This document shows, in pieces, positions 1 to 8,720 of a stretch of 64,000 nt of DNA (position 1 is the stretch's first letter; each line of letters begins with the position of its first letter). Both the position numbers and the translations under genes were made by a program. The notes under the pieces are model-generated. The model saw only the letters and a program-made list of their open reading frames with translations, did no database searches and was not told where the DNA came from. Source of the stretch: CAWCKS01 sp963763485 (GTDB taxonomy: Bacteria; Pseudomonadota; Alphaproteobacteria; Rhizobiales; Xanthobacteraceae); contig CAVXOW010000004.1 of NCBI GenBank assembly GCA_963763485.1, positions 248,001 through 312,000 on the forward strand. Reading direction: 5' to 3'.

Positions 1-2513
1 TCGAAGCCCAATCGATAGGTCGGCAGGACGTTCGAGGATTCGGCCGTCCGATCGAGGTCTTCAAGCTGCTCGGCGTCAAGACCGCAGCGACAAAATTTCG
101 CGAGTCGATGGCTGCCACTTATCGCGGCCGCGCCACCGAGCTGGCCTCGCTTCGCCGTACATTTGCCGAAGCCAGCAAAGGCTATGGCAAGGTCATTGGC
201 ATCAGCGCGCCGCCGGGCCTCGGCAAGAGCCGTCTGTGCTTCGAGTTTGCCAAAGTCGAGCGGGAGCGGCTGGTCCCGATATTGGAGGCGCGAGCCTCGC
301 CCTATGACCATTCCGGCCCTCTGCAGCCGCTGATCGAATTCTTTCGCACCTATTTTCGTCTCACTGTGAACGACAACGCGGAGGTGGCGCAGGAGAAGAT
401 CGCATCGCGGATCGAAGCAGTCGTTCCCGAGATGCGCGGCGAGATTCCGTTGCTTTCAGAATTCCTCGGCGTCGCAGGCGCCGCACCGCCGCTGGCGATC
501 GATCCCAAGGCAAAGCATGCCCGGCTGCTCAACCTTGTGCGCGCGCTCGTGCGCGACGGGGTGCGCACGCCGACCATTATCGTCATCGAAGACATCCACT
601 GGTTTGACGACGCGAGCAGCGAAATGATCGCGACGCTGATTGACGCCGCCCCTTCCAGCCGCGCCTTGATTATCCTCACCTACCGGCCAACGCTGAAGGC
701 TGAGTGGCAGAACCACCCATCGTTCGAGGAAATTCGACTCAGCGAGCTAAGCGACGCCGAGATTGCCGGCCTGGTCGAGGACGCACTCGGCGGTAATCCT
801 TCGGTTCAGCCAATCGCAAGCCACATCATCGAGCGCAGCGGCGGCAGTCCATTCTTCGCCGAAGAGCTGATGCGCTCGCTGGTCGACAGCGGCAACCTCG
901 TCGGTGAGCCCGGCAACTATGTCGCTTCCGGCGAGTGGCGCGTGGAAGCCCTGCCCGCCACGGTACAGAGCGTCGTTGGCGCACGCATCGACCGGCTCGT
1001 GCCGACCGACAAGATGCTGCTGCAGATCGGGGCCACGATCGGGCGTGAGTTCCCGCTTGCGGTGTTGCATGAGGTCGCCGGCGAAGCGGCGCAGGATATC
1101 CAAAGCAGCCTCGATAGACTGTCGCAGCTCGAACTGATCCAGCAGATTGCGACGGGCGACCCATCGGAGCGATATGCCTTTCGGCATCCTCTGATTCAGG
1201 AGGTCGCTTACGCAATGCAACTGCGCGCGCGGCGTGTCACACTGCATGGCGCCGTCGCGCGCGCGATCGAGCGTTTCCATCACAACCAGCTCAACGAATA
1301 TGCCGAGTTGATTGCCCACCATTGCGAGGCCGCCAGGGATTTCGTCGGCGCGGCCGCCTACGCTTCCCGTGCCGCCGACTGGATCGGCACCACCAATTCG
1401 CGGCTCGCAATCAAGGCGTGGCAAAAGGTGCGTTTGCTCCTGCAATCGGTGGCAGCCTCCAAGGACACCAACCTGCTGCGCCTGAAAGCGGCCGAGAAGA
1501 TTCTCTACCTCGGCTGGCGGGAGGGCATGAGCGCGCAGGAAGCAGCACCCTTCGCCGAGGAGGCGACGACGCTCGCGCGCGATCTTGGGGAGACCGTCTC
1601 GGAAGTTCTAATTCTCGCAGGTTACGGCCGCATCATTGCGTCAACCGGCTCGGCCGAAACCTATGTCGAATTGGTGCAGCGCGCGCTGGAATTATCAGAC
1701 CGAACGTTGCCCGGCGCGAGAGCGTTGCTGCAGGCCTGCCTGTGCCAGGCTTGCGGGCATGCGGGGAAACTGCGTGAAGCCCTGGAGGCAAACGACAATG
1801 CCCTGCGCGCTCTCGGCGAAATGGACGCGAACCAGGATGCCCTGCTCGGCTTCAACATCGAACGTTGGGTCCGGAGCTTGCGATCACGACTATTGGTCCG
1901 TTCCGGCGACTACGCATCGGCCCGTTCGATCCTCGACAGTCTGATCACAGACGAGGCAAGCCACCCTGATCCCGCGGTTCAGTTCATTCCTCACCTCGCG
2001 TCCGTCGAGCTTGCGTGGCTGACCGACGACCCGTCGCTTGCGCGACGGCACGCCGCGCGCATCGCTGAGATGGCCCGAACAACGGCTATCCCCTATGTTG
2101 CCGTTTACGCGGAAGCCTGTGAGGGCGTCGCTCTGGCGCTCGAGGGCAATCAGGTCGGCGCGATCCGCCGGCTTGAGAAGGCCAACAGCCTCGCCAGAGA
2201 GATATTTGCCGGTTTCGAATACGAACCGGAAGTCCTGGCATTCCTTGCTGAGATTCAGCTTCGCAGCGGCCAGCCTGCGGAGTCCCGCAGGCTGGCCGAG
2301 CAGGCCATCGCGGTGGCCCGGGCACGAGGAGCGCGCCTCGCCGAATGCCGGGCCACGATCGCGCTTGCGCGTGCCCATGAACAATCGGGTGCGTTGCCCG
2401 ATGCCCATCAGTTCTTCGCGAGGGCGCATGTCTTGATCGAGGAGACCGGTGCCGCCGCTTATCGCGACCTGCTACAAAGGGAGCACAGGCGGAGGCCTGC
2501 CAGCATTGCCTGA
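1..2513 (+). CDS. Class III adenylate/guanylate cyclase-AAA ATPase-TPR protein, 5' end outside window
   Basis: The reading frame is open from base 3, upstream of the first ATG at 108. The residues before that ATG (including RGFGRPIEVFKLLG) look like the end of a class III cyclase domain, so the gene probably starts before the window. Counting from the ATG at 108, a P-loop (APPGLGKS) is at residues 34-41 and a Walker B-like IIVIEDIHWFDD near 152-164. The C-terminal half is helical and TPR-like. This layout (cyclase, AAA/AfsR-type ATPase, helical repeats) is known from rhizobial signalling proteins. The cyclase catalytic residues lie outside the window, so nucleotide production cannot be judged. 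It converges on the methyltransferase gene that follows. Confidence 0.85.
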   Translation, partial: EAQSIGRQDVRGFGRPIEVFKLLGVKTAATKFRESMAATYRGRATELASLRRTFAEASKGYGKVIGISAPPGLGKSRLCFEFAKVERERLVPILEARASPYDHSGPLQPLIEFFRTYFRLTVNDNAEVAQEKIASRIEAVVPEMRGEIPLLSEFLGVAGAAPPLAIDPKAKHARLLNLVRALVRDGVRTPTIIVIEDIHWFDDASSEMIATLIDAAPSSRALIILTYRPTLKAEWQNHPSFEEIRLSELSDAEIAGLVEDALGGNPSVQPIASHIIERSGGSPFFAEELMRSLVDSGNLVGEPGNYVASGEWRVEALPATVQSVVGARIDRLVPTDKMLLQIGATIGREFPLAVLHEVAGEAAQDIQSSLDRLSQLELIQQIATGDPSERYAFRHPLIQEVAYAMQLRARRVTLHGAVARAIERFHHNQLNEYAELIAHHCEAARDFVGAAAYASRAADWIGTTNSRLAIKAWQKVRLLLQSVAASKDTNLLRLKAAEKILYLGWREGMSAQEAAPFAEEATTLARDLGETVSEVLILAGYGRIIASTGSAETYVELVQRALELSDRTLPGARALLQACLCQACGHAGKLREALEANDNALRALGEMDANQDALLGFNIERWVRSLRSRLLVRSGDYASARSILDSLITDEASHPDPAVQFIPHLASVELAWLTDDPSLARRHAARIAEMARTTAIPYVAVYAEACEGVALALEGNQVGAIRRLEKANSLAREIFAGFEYEPEVLAFLAEIQLRSGQPAESRRLAEQAIAVARARGARLAECRATIALARAHEQSGALPDAHQFFARAHVLIEETGAAAYRDLLQREHRRRPASIA

Positions 2514-2519
2514 GCCGAA

Positions 2520-3143
2520 TTATTTCCGTCGGGCCAGCAGCGTAAATTCGCGCAGTCCATACCCGGTCAATGGCGTCACCGTGCAACTGAGCCGCTTGCG
2601 ACAGAAGGCTATCCAGCGCGACCTCGGCGTACGATAGAGTTCATTTTCGGTCGGCGCGTCGTCATGCGGCAACATGAAATTCACCGCAAAACCGACCCGG
2701 CTTCGGTCGCACAGGTCGCGCAGGATGTGCTCGATATAGATTTCCCACGCGTCGATCGGCTGACTGAGCCGCACATTGAAAACACCGCTCGCGATGGAGT
2801 AGTCGGCCGTTTTCAAGCAGCGCGACGCTACGCGGAAGGCCGTTTGTGGCCGCGTTGACCACCGCTTGCTGGCGGTTGCTATCATTGACGGCGACAGATC
2901 GATCCCGTCGTACGCAATTCTTGCGCCGCCATGCCGAAGCGCGAGATACTCCAGCAACGCGCCATAACCGCAGCCAAAATCGTTCAGGCTGAACGGACGA
3001 TCGAAATCGCAGATCTTCAGAAGCTGCAGGAAGCGCAGGTATTGGGATGCAACACTGGGCCAGTCCACTCCTAGTGGAGTTGGCCCATGTTGATCGATTG
3101 CTTCCGAATAATAAGCGCGGACCCGGTTCCGAATTCCGCGCAT
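2520..3143 (-). CDS. Class I SAM-dependent methyltransferase
   Basis: The 207-residue protein has a glycine-rich SAM-binding motif I (NDFGCGYGALLEYLA, about residues 54-68) and an acidic motif II (YDGIDLS) about 20 residues later, as in Rossmann-fold methyltransferases. The N-terminal part (VRAYYSEAIDQHG) suits small-molecule methyltransferases, but the substrate is not evident. It lies 11 nt downstream of the zinc-ribbon gene on the same strand, so the two are probably co-transcribed. No membrane segment or signal peptide is visible. Confidence 0.8.
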   Translation of the reverse strand: MRGIRNRVRAYYSEAIDQHGPTPLGVDWPSVASQYLRFLQLLKICDFDRPFSLNDFGCGYGALLEYLALRHGGARIAYDGIDLSPSMIATASKRWSTRPQTAFRVASRCLKTADYSIASGVFNVRLSQPIDAWEIYIEHILRDLCDRSRVGFAVNFMLPHDDAPTENELYRTPRSRWIAFCRKRLSCTVTPLTGYGLREFTLLARRK

Positions 3144-3154
3144 CGGTCAGCCGA

Positions 3155-3724
3155 TCACGCCTCCGGCAGGGTAGGAAGGGAGATGGTCAGATATTTCACC
3201 TTCGAGAACGCAACGGGAGTGGAGCTGGATACCCGGACCTTCTGGCTGCCACGCGGATCGACGTGAACGGTGAAATGAACCGGTAGCGGATTCTTGCTTT
3301 CGAGGTTCTTCTTCAGCGTCGTGACCAGGGCGGCATGGCCGTCCAATTTCCCGACGTTGGAACCGACCTGCTTGAGCCGGTCGATATAGCGGAAGAATCC
3401 CCGCCGCTCCCGCTCGTCATGCGGTGCTACGTTGACCAGCGAAAACGATCGGCTGGCCGGATGCTTGTGTGAAAACACCTCGAAGTGCTTCTGGAACGCG
3501 ACCATTTCTTTCAATGCATCGCCATGCGCGAAACGAAAATTCATCTGCGCCAGCGTGTGCGGCACGTGGCGATGTTTGACAAACGCTCCCATTTCTTTCT
3601 TGCCCCCACTCGAGAAAGCGCGGCCAAGCCGGGTCACGGTCGCGCAATGGTAGCATAGGCCGACATCTGCGACCATGTCCATGGCTTCTCGGCATTTGTG
3701 ACATTCTAACCGTCGCAACTCCAA
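3155..3724 (-). CDS. Zinc-ribbon-like hypothetical protein
   Basis: The 189-residue protein has two CxxC pairs near the N-terminus (CHKC at about 8-11, CYHC at about 24-27), which suggests one structural zinc site. The rest is basic and polar without a recognised domain. I do not recognise the family. It is the first gene of a probable two-gene transcript with the methyltransferase. The start is the ATG at 3724; a GC-rich inverted repeat lies about 110 nt upstream. Confidence 0.6.
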   Translation of the reverse strand: MELRRLECHKCREAMDMVADVGLCYHCATVTRLGRAFSSGGKKEMGAFVKHRHVPHTLAQMNFRFAHGDALKEMVAFQKHFEVFSHKHPASRSFSLVNVAPHDERERRGFFRYIDRLKQVGSNVGKLDGHAALVTTLKKNLESKNPLPVHFTVHVDPRGSQKVRVSSSTPVAFSKVKYLTISLPTLPEA

Positions 3725-3836
3725 GCTTGCAACGCCGACAAAAAGTCTCGGCGCCGGTGGCGATTCGGTGGATCATTCCGGCGCAACATGAGTTGGATGG
3801 GAGGTACGTGGTGTTTCCCCCGACACCCACGTATCA

Positions 3837-3883
3837 GGCCCCGACCCTCCGTCCCCTAGCCCCCAAAGCCAAGGGTCGGGGCC
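3837..3883. repeat. GC-rich inverted repeat, 12-bp perfect arms
   Basis: GGCCCCGACCCT at 3837-3848 pairs perfectly with AGGGTCGGGGCC at 3872-3883 around a 23-nt loop. There is no T-tract on either side, so it does not look like a simple intrinsic terminator. It lies in the 280-nt space between the zinc-ribbon gene (leaving leftward) and the end of the small DUF1328 gene. Confidence 0.6.
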
Positions 3884-4004
3884 GCATGGGCTCCTCAAGA
3901 CGTCAATCCCGAAATCGCGTCGGGCGTGGTGCAGCCGCCGCGCGCCGGAAGCCACCATCGCCTTGGCGGGACGCGCTCGCGCGCCACGCGGCTCCCTTGA
4001 CGAG

Positions 4005-4178
4005 CTATGCCCTGAAGATCGTCAGCCCCAGCACCAGAAGCACCAGGAAAATCACGACGAAAACGTAGAACAGCACGCGCGCGACATCTGCGCTTGCTGC
4101 GGAGATGCCGGTGAAACCAAGCAAACCGGCGATGATTGAGACGACGAGAAAGATCAAAGCCCATTTCAGCAATGACAC
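4005..4178 (-). CDS. DUF1328 (YtjA-type) small membrane protein
   Basis: This is a 57-residue protein with two hydrophobic helices (about 5-22 and 33-54) and the conserved start MSLLKWALIF, matching the DUF1328 family of small inner-membrane proteins. The frame is open further upstream, but a GTG at 4178 with GGAG 8 nt before it gives the family's usual length, so I chose that start. DUF1328 genes are often stress-associated; the function is unknown. It is divergent from the DUF1236 gene. Confidence 0.85.
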   Translation of the reverse strand: MSLLKWALIFLVVSIIAGLLGFTGISAASADVARVLFYVFVVIFLVLLVLGLTIFRA

Positions 4179-4365
4179 GGGATTTCTCCACAAAAGTTCG
4201 CTCGTGCGAACGCGGCCGCAGCTTACGAGTTCCGCGCGCCGAGATCGCACGATGGATGAATGCGACAACCACGGTTTCACACCGGGAACGGTGGGAACGT
4301 CGCCGCCGGGTTCGCGTTGGGCTACGCGATGTGGGGTAATTAATCTTCTGAGGAGGAGGTAACCT

Positions 4366-5202
4366 ATGCGGAAGTATCTGATGGCGGGCGTTGCGACCGC
4401 CGCATTGATGTTCGGTCTGAACCAGGCCATGGCGCAGTCGTCGATGAGCGGCGGCGCCGACAAACAGCCGGGTGCGACATCTCCGGCGCCGGGAAAATCG
4501 GGCGGTGCATCCGATGTGATGGATCACTCGAAATCCGAAGGCTCGAAGACCATCGGCCAGGCGCGCGATCAGGCCGAGCCGAAGGGCATGCAGCCCTCGT
4601 CGAAGATGGGCGGTAACGACACGAAGGCCGACCAGAGGGACATGAAGACGGACCAGAAGATCGGCGCAGGAACAGCCGACGAGACCAGGCGGAACGCACA
4701 ACGCGACACCGACCAGATGAAGTCGAAGCCGAAGACAACGACTGGACAGGCGCGCGACCAGATGAAGACCGAGAAGGGCATGGAAGGTCCGTCCTCGGGC
4801 AAGATGGGTGCGCAGCCCAAGGCGAACGAGAACAACGCCCAGGCGCCGTCGTCTTCGTCGACAACGAAGATGGGTCAGCAGCCGTCGACCAGCCAGAATG
4901 CGCAGGGTTCGTCGTCGTCCAGTGTGACGACCGGCGCGGCTTCGTCGTCGGCGACCCAGCTGACGACCGAGCAGCGAAGCGAGGTGCGTGACAAGGTGCT
5001 GGTCAATGCGCCACGCGAAAACAGCGTGAACTTCTCGGTCAACGTCGGCACGGTGGTGCCGCGAACGGTGCATGTCGCGGAAGTGCCGGAAACGCTCATT
5101 CGGATCCATCCGGATTGGCGCGGCCACAGGTTCTTCGTCGTCCGCGACGAGATCATCATCGTCGACAGTGATTTCCGCATTATCGCGGTGTTGCCGGTCT
5201 AA
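4366..5202 (+). CDS. DUF1236 secreted protein with low-complexity repeats
   Basis: The 278-residue protein has a clear signal peptide (MRKYLMAGVATAALMFG, probable cleavage after AMA around residue 23). A long Ser/Gln/Lys/Met-rich disordered region follows, with repeated units of the type ARDQ...KGM...SSKMG at about 64-90 and 125-150. The C-terminal 70 residues match DUF1236, including HPDWRGHRFFVV and ending in IIAVLPV. DUF1236 proteins are typical of Bradyrhizobiaceae and are presumed periplasmic; their role is unknown. The start has a strong ribosome-binding site (GAGGAGGAGG), and an intrinsic terminator follows the gene. Confidence 0.85.
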   Translation: MRKYLMAGVATAALMFGLNQAMAQSSMSGGADKQPGATSPAPGKSGGASDVMDHSKSEGSKTIGQARDQAEPKGMQPSSKMGGNDTKADQRDMKTDQKIGAGTADETRRNAQRDTDQMKSKPKTTTGQARDQMKTEKGMEGPSSGKMGAQPKANENNAQAPSSSSTTKMGQQPSTSQNAQGSSSSSVTTGAASSSATQLTTEQRSEVRDKVLVNAPRENSVNFSVNVGTVVPRTVHVAEVPETLIRIHPDWRGHRFFVVRDEIIIVDSDFRIIAVLPV

Positions 5203-5230
5203 CCGTTCAAACCCGACGCAAACTTGAGGG

Positions 5231-5262
5231 ATCCCGGCCAGCTCGCTGGCCGGGATTTTTTT
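5231..5262 (+). terminator. Rho-independent terminator after the DUF1236 gene
   Basis: ATCCCGGCCAGC and GCTGGCCGGGAT form an 11-12-bp stem with a 2-4-nt loop at 5231-5256, followed at once by a run of T (5256-5262). It sits 29 nt after the stop codon. Confidence 0.9.
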
Positions 5263-5381
5263 GGCCGGGGACGTCGACCGCAGCAAGTTCTGAAGGGGAA
5301 ATAACCTCACGCTTGCGGAACCAGAACCGGACGAACTCGGTTCTTGCTCCGGGGGGAGACGGCAGAAAGTATCGGACGCAT

Positions 5382-5870
5382 ATGCCGCTGGTTCAATATT
5401 TCCTTGGTGTCGGCGGCGCGCTGCTGTTTCTGATGTTTGTGCTCGACGCCTACGTGTCAAAAGCGCCGCCGCGCGAGCAGCACGAACTCGACAAGTCGAC
5501 GATCCGGATCACGGCGCGACCGTCTGATGCCTTCGTGATCGACCGTTTTCCGCCGGTGCGCGGCAGTATCGCTGCCGGGCCAAGCGATGCGGTGCGACAG
5601 GCCCTCGCGATGATGCCGGAAGGTGAAGCAAAGCAAGCGGACGTCGCGGCAACACGAGGGGATCATCCGATAGCGGCAACGCCCCGCAAGCGACGCGTCG
5701 TACAGCGGCGACAGACGCGTCTCGCGAATGGTGAAATCCCCTTGCCGGCCCGGTCGCAGTCCTGGCCGGGAAACAACTGGTCGCAGGGCTCGTCGAGCAA
5801 CTGGAACAGCAATTGGTCGCAGGGCTGGTCCCACAACCGTTGGGCCAACAATCAGTGGACGGCATGGTGA
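5382..5870 (+). CDS. Membrane-anchored hypothetical protein with Trp/Asn-rich tail
   Basis: From the ATG at 5382 the product is 162 residues; a TTG at 5313 would add 23 polar residues and seems less likely. One N-terminal membrane helix (about residues 5-22, YFLGVGGALLFLMFVL) is followed by a long soluble region with a basic patch (TPRKRRVVQRRQ). The last 36 residues contain eight tryptophans among Asn, Ser and Gln. I do not recognise a domain. It follows the terminator of the DUF1236 gene, so it is probably transcribed separately. Confidence 0.6.
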   Translation: MPLVQYFLGVGGALLFLMFVLDAYVSKAPPREQHELDKSTIRITARPSDAFVIDRFPPVRGSIAAGPSDAVRQALAMMPEGEAKQADVAATRGDHPIAATPRKRRVVQRRQTRLANGEIPLPARSQSWPGNNWSQGSSSNWNSNWSQGWSHNRWANNQWTAW

Positions 5871-6126
5871 CAGGAACTCACCCGAAATCGGGCACGCAGC
5901 CGTCCCTTCGCGTTTCGGTCAAATTTTAGGCGCCACGATGAGTGCCAGTCGGGAACAATTCGTTCCGTGGGTTTATGGCAGCGGGTGCGATCCGAATTGA
6001 GCGCGCGGCGCTTGAGGGAATAATTTTTCGAACTTGTTTCACCCGATTGTGCGCTCCGAAAAAGATCGCCATGTAACGGCGGCTTTGGCGAGCGACCAAC
6101 GATTGGCGCTGACGGGGAGATGAGAG

Positions 6127-7023
6127 GTGCTTTCATTGGATACCGGTGTGATGGTTCTTGCCGGCATCACTCTGCTTGCGGCCTTCGTCAACGGCGCGCT
6201 CGGGTACGGATTTTCGTCGCTGACGGTCCCGGTCGCGCTGGTGTTCTACACCAACCGCATCCTCAATCCGGCCATCGTCGTGATCGAGGTTTTCATCAAT
6301 CTGTACGTTCTCTTCATAAATCGCGACGCGATTCCGGCGGTGTGGAAACGCGTGCTGCCGATCCTGATCGGGCTGTTGCCCGGCATCGCGGCCGGGGCGC
6401 TGCTGCTGGCGTCGCTGCAGCCGGGCTGGATCAAGTTCGTGACCTACGCAGTGATCCTGCCGCTGATCCTGATACAGGCCGCCGGCTGGCGACGCCCGCT
6501 TCGTTCGGATCACGTCGTCGGTCTTCCGTTCGGAACAGCGCTCGGCCTGCTCTATTCGCTGACGACAATTTCAGGCCCGCCGCTGGCGATCCTCTTCAAC
6601 AACCAGGGCTTCGTCAAAAACGAATTCCGCGCCGGTCTCGCGTTGATCCGCGTCGCGGAATCGAGCCTGACGGCGATCGTGTACTACCATCTCAACCTGT
6701 TCGTCGCCGAAAGCGCCGACCTGTTATGGGTGATTGTTCCCTGCGTGCTTGTCGGCATTCCGTTCGGTGCGTTCGTCATCCGGCGGCTGACGTCCGAGAC
6801 GTTTCGCCGGATCTGCATGAGCTTCGATGCCTGGGTCGTCGGGTTCGGTCTGTCGCGTGTGCTGATCGAACTGAGGCTTGCAGAAAGCCCGTGGGCCTAC
6901 AGCGTGCTGGCGGCGGCCGTCGTGGTCGACGCCTATTTGTTGTTCCTGTTCTTCACAGGCCTGAGACCGCTGGCGGCGCGCGCGGCGATCCGCGTACCAT
7001 TGCAGCCGACCAACGGTCCGTGA
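6127..7023 (+). CDS. TauE/SafE-family (TSUP) membrane transporter
   Basis: The 298-residue protein is almost entirely hydrophobic, with eight or so predicted helices. It shows the TSUP pattern of an early glycine-rich segment (AFVNGALGYGFSSL, about 18-31) and a second half-repeat near the middle (SGPPLAILFNNQGF). The family exports sulfite, sulfoacetate or related organic anions; the substrate here is unknown. The start is GTG at 6127, preceded by a GGGGAGATGAGAG stretch that can serve as ribosome-binding site. The 256 nt upstream (5871-6126) hold no gene that I can support. Confidence 0.85.
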   Translation: MLSLDTGVMVLAGITLLAAFVNGALGYGFSSLTVPVALVFYTNRILNPAIVVIEVFINLYVLFINRDAIPAVWKRVLPILIGLLPGIAAGALLLASLQPGWIKFVTYAVILPLILIQAAGWRRPLRSDHVVGLPFGTALGLLYSLTTISGPPLAILFNNQGFVKNEFRAGLALIRVAESSLTAIVYYHLNLFVAESADLLWVIVPCVLVGIPFGAFVIRRLTSETFRRICMSFDAWVVGFGLSRVLIELRLAESPWAYSVLAAAVVVDAYLLFLFFTGLRPLAARAAIRVPLQPTNGP

Positions 7024-7055
7024 CCGCCGCCCAACGCCAAACCTGGCCAATTCCC

Positions 7056-7307
7056 CTAATCGAGATTTTTCCGCTCATCGTGACGCCCGATCACGACGAC
7101 GCTCGAGGCGACCAGAAGGTACGGCACGAAAACGTCGAGGGCATAGGGCAGGCTTGGCAGATTGCGCAGTTCGGCGACCGTTGCGGCCGGCACATCGACG
7201 TCGTCTGTAAACGGCAACACCCGCATCTCGGCCGGCAAGCCGGCGAGCGCGACGCGCAAGCCATCCAGCGTGCGCGCGGTCACACGCGAGATTTCCACAT
7301 TGGACAT
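7056..7307 (-). CDS. Small hypothetical protein
   Basis: This 83-residue ORF (start MSNVEISRVTARTLDGLR) fits between two genes without overlap and has a plausible start. It contains a moderately hydrophobic stretch near residues 55-72 (LDVFVPYLLVASSVVVIG). No domain is recognised. It may be a real conserved small gene of the group or a chance ORF. Confidence 0.4.
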   Translation of the reverse strand: MSNVEISRVTARTLDGLRVALAGLPAEMRVLPFTDDVDVPAATVAELRNLPSLPYALDVFVPYLLVASSVVVIGRHDERKNLD

Positions 7308-7412
7308 TTAACGATCAGCGCACGAGCCCGTGCATGTCCCACCCAACGACCCCACCAAGGCTCCACTTCAATCCTGATGGTGCGACTTTAGCTCCCGGCA
7401 CGCAAGGCCTGA

Positions 7413-8243
7413 TCAAGATGCTCGGGCGCCACCGAACACCGGCTTGCGCTTCTCGATGAAGGCGCGAACCGCCTCCTTGTGATCCGGCGACTGCCCGGCT
7501 TCGATCATCCGTGCGGCCTCGCCATCGAGCGAGGTCTCGAAATCGACCAGCGTCGCCTGGTCGAGATTGTCCTTGATGAGGCGGATAGCGTCGCACGGGC
7601 CGTCCGCAAGGCTCTTCGCCAGCGCAAAAGCGCGCTCCTTGAGCTCGGCGTCCGGCACGACTTCGTTGACCAGCCCGATGGCGAGCGCGGTCAATGCGTC
7701 CACGCGCCTGCTGGTCAAGAGCAGTTCGCGCGCTCGCGCCGGGCCAACCGTGCGGGTCAACAGCCAGGAGATGCCGTAGTCGCCGCTGAAGCCGATGCGA
7801 AGATACGCCGTAACCAAGCTCGCGCTTTCGGCGGCAACGCGGAGATCGCAGGCAAGCGCAAGCGACATGCCGGCGCCGGCGGCAACGCCCGGCAGCGCCG
7901 CGATCGTGGGCTTGCGCAAGGCGACCAATGCACCGGTGAAGGTACGCTGCTTGATGCGCAGATCGGCGATACGTTCCTCCGGCGTGCGCCGAGTTGGCGT
8001 CGCGCTGTCGCCCATGCCCTTGACATCGCCGCCGGAGCAGAACGCGTCGCCGGTCCCTGTGATCAGAAGCGCGCCGACGCGCGGATCATCCTTGAAGTCG
8101 CGGATCAGCTTGCGCAGCGCCGGCGTCAACTCGCTCGACAGCGAGTTCTTCGCTTGCGGCCGGTTCAGCGTGATGATCGCCACCCGCTCTCGGATGACGC
8201 AAAGCAGTTCCTGAGTACCAGTATCGATGCGTTGCTCGGTCAT
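7413..8243 (-). CDS. Enoyl-CoA hydratase/isomerase (crotonase family)
   Basis: From the ATG at 8243 the product has 276 residues. It shows the crotonase fold signatures: ITLNRPQAKNSLS near the N-terminus, the oxyanion-hole segment AFCSGGDVKGMG (about residues 67-78), and PGVAAGAGMSLALACDLRVA (about 115-134). An in-frame ATG at 8288 exists but lies inside a palindrome, so I prefer 8243. The segment around the second catalytic acid (YLRIGFSGDYGISWLL) has Asp where many hydratases have Glu, so isomerase activity is possible. It is the only gene of its transcript here. Confidence 0.85.
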   Translation of the reverse strand: MTEQRIDTGTQELLCVIRERVAIITLNRPQAKNSLSSELTPALRKLIRDFKDDPRVGALLITGTGDAFCSGGDVKGMGDSATPTRRTPEERIADLRIKQRTFTGALVALRKPTIAALPGVAAGAGMSLALACDLRVAAESASLVTAYLRIGFSGDYGISWLLTRTVGPARARELLLTSRRVDALTALAIGLVNEVVPDAELKERAFALAKSLADGPCDAIRLIKDNLDQATLVDFETSLDGEAARMIEAGQSPDHKEAVRAFIEKRKPVFGGARAS

Positions 8244-8270
8244 GTCGCTGGCTCTGCCGATCGGATGATT

Positions 8271-8292
8271 AAAGATGATAACCATCATCTTT
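8271..8292. promoter_or_regulatory. Palindrome upstream of the enoyl-CoA hydratase gene
   Basis: AAAGATGAT (8271-8279) and ATCATCTTT (8284-8292) are perfect 9-bp arms around AACC, 28 nt upstream of the chosen start codon. The size, symmetry and place fit an operator for a dimeric repressor such as a TetR or MarR member. No cognate regulator lies next to it. Confidence 0.5.
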
Positions 8293-8437
8293 TAATTCGG
8301 CAACGAATGCAACGCGGCTTTTGCAGCGCTGCTTGGCGCAAACCGCAACGCACAGGACGGCTCTCACGAGGGCGAACGACGGGATCGCAACCAGCTGCGG
8401 CGGGACGCGAAGGCCCGCCCGGGGTCATGATCAGCGC

Positions 8438-8608
8438 CTAAAGCGTATGCAGGAGCACGAAGGCGTCGATCGCAAGGATGGCGCAAAGCAGCGCCGCAAC
8501 GATGTAGAGCACGGGATCCCAGACATATCCAAGCCAGTCCCGCTTCGGCAGATCGAGCGATGACTGCCCTGACGCGCCGTGATCCACCCACGCCTGCTTA
8601 CCAACCAT
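8438..8608 (-). CDS. Small single-pass membrane protein, paralogue of the next gene
   Basis: From the ATG at 8608 (GGAGG 8 nt upstream) the product has 56 residues: a polar N-terminus, a Trp-rich step (DWLGYVWDP), and a C-terminal helix ending ILAIDAFVLLHTL. The same C-terminal pattern occurs in the protein encoded just upstream (FIVAIDGYVLLRTM), so the two are likely paralogues. The function is unknown. Confidence 0.6.
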   Translation of the reverse strand: MVGKQAWVDHGASGQSSLDLPKRDWLGYVWDPVLYIVAALLCAILAIDAFVLLHTL

Positions 8609-8720
8609 GACTAACCTCCCAGCACTCTTACCGCCGCGGAGGCTAAGCCGATTCGCGAATTCCGCGAATTCGAAAAGCTTGGTGGAACCGACGATCGCCA
8701 ATCAACGCACCGCGTAACGA

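Noticed and set aside
3895..5460. 521-codon minus-strand frame across the DUF1328 and DUF1236 genes
   Set aside because: Arg/Ser-rich low-complexity product, antisense to a gene with signal peptide, ribosome-binding site and terminator.
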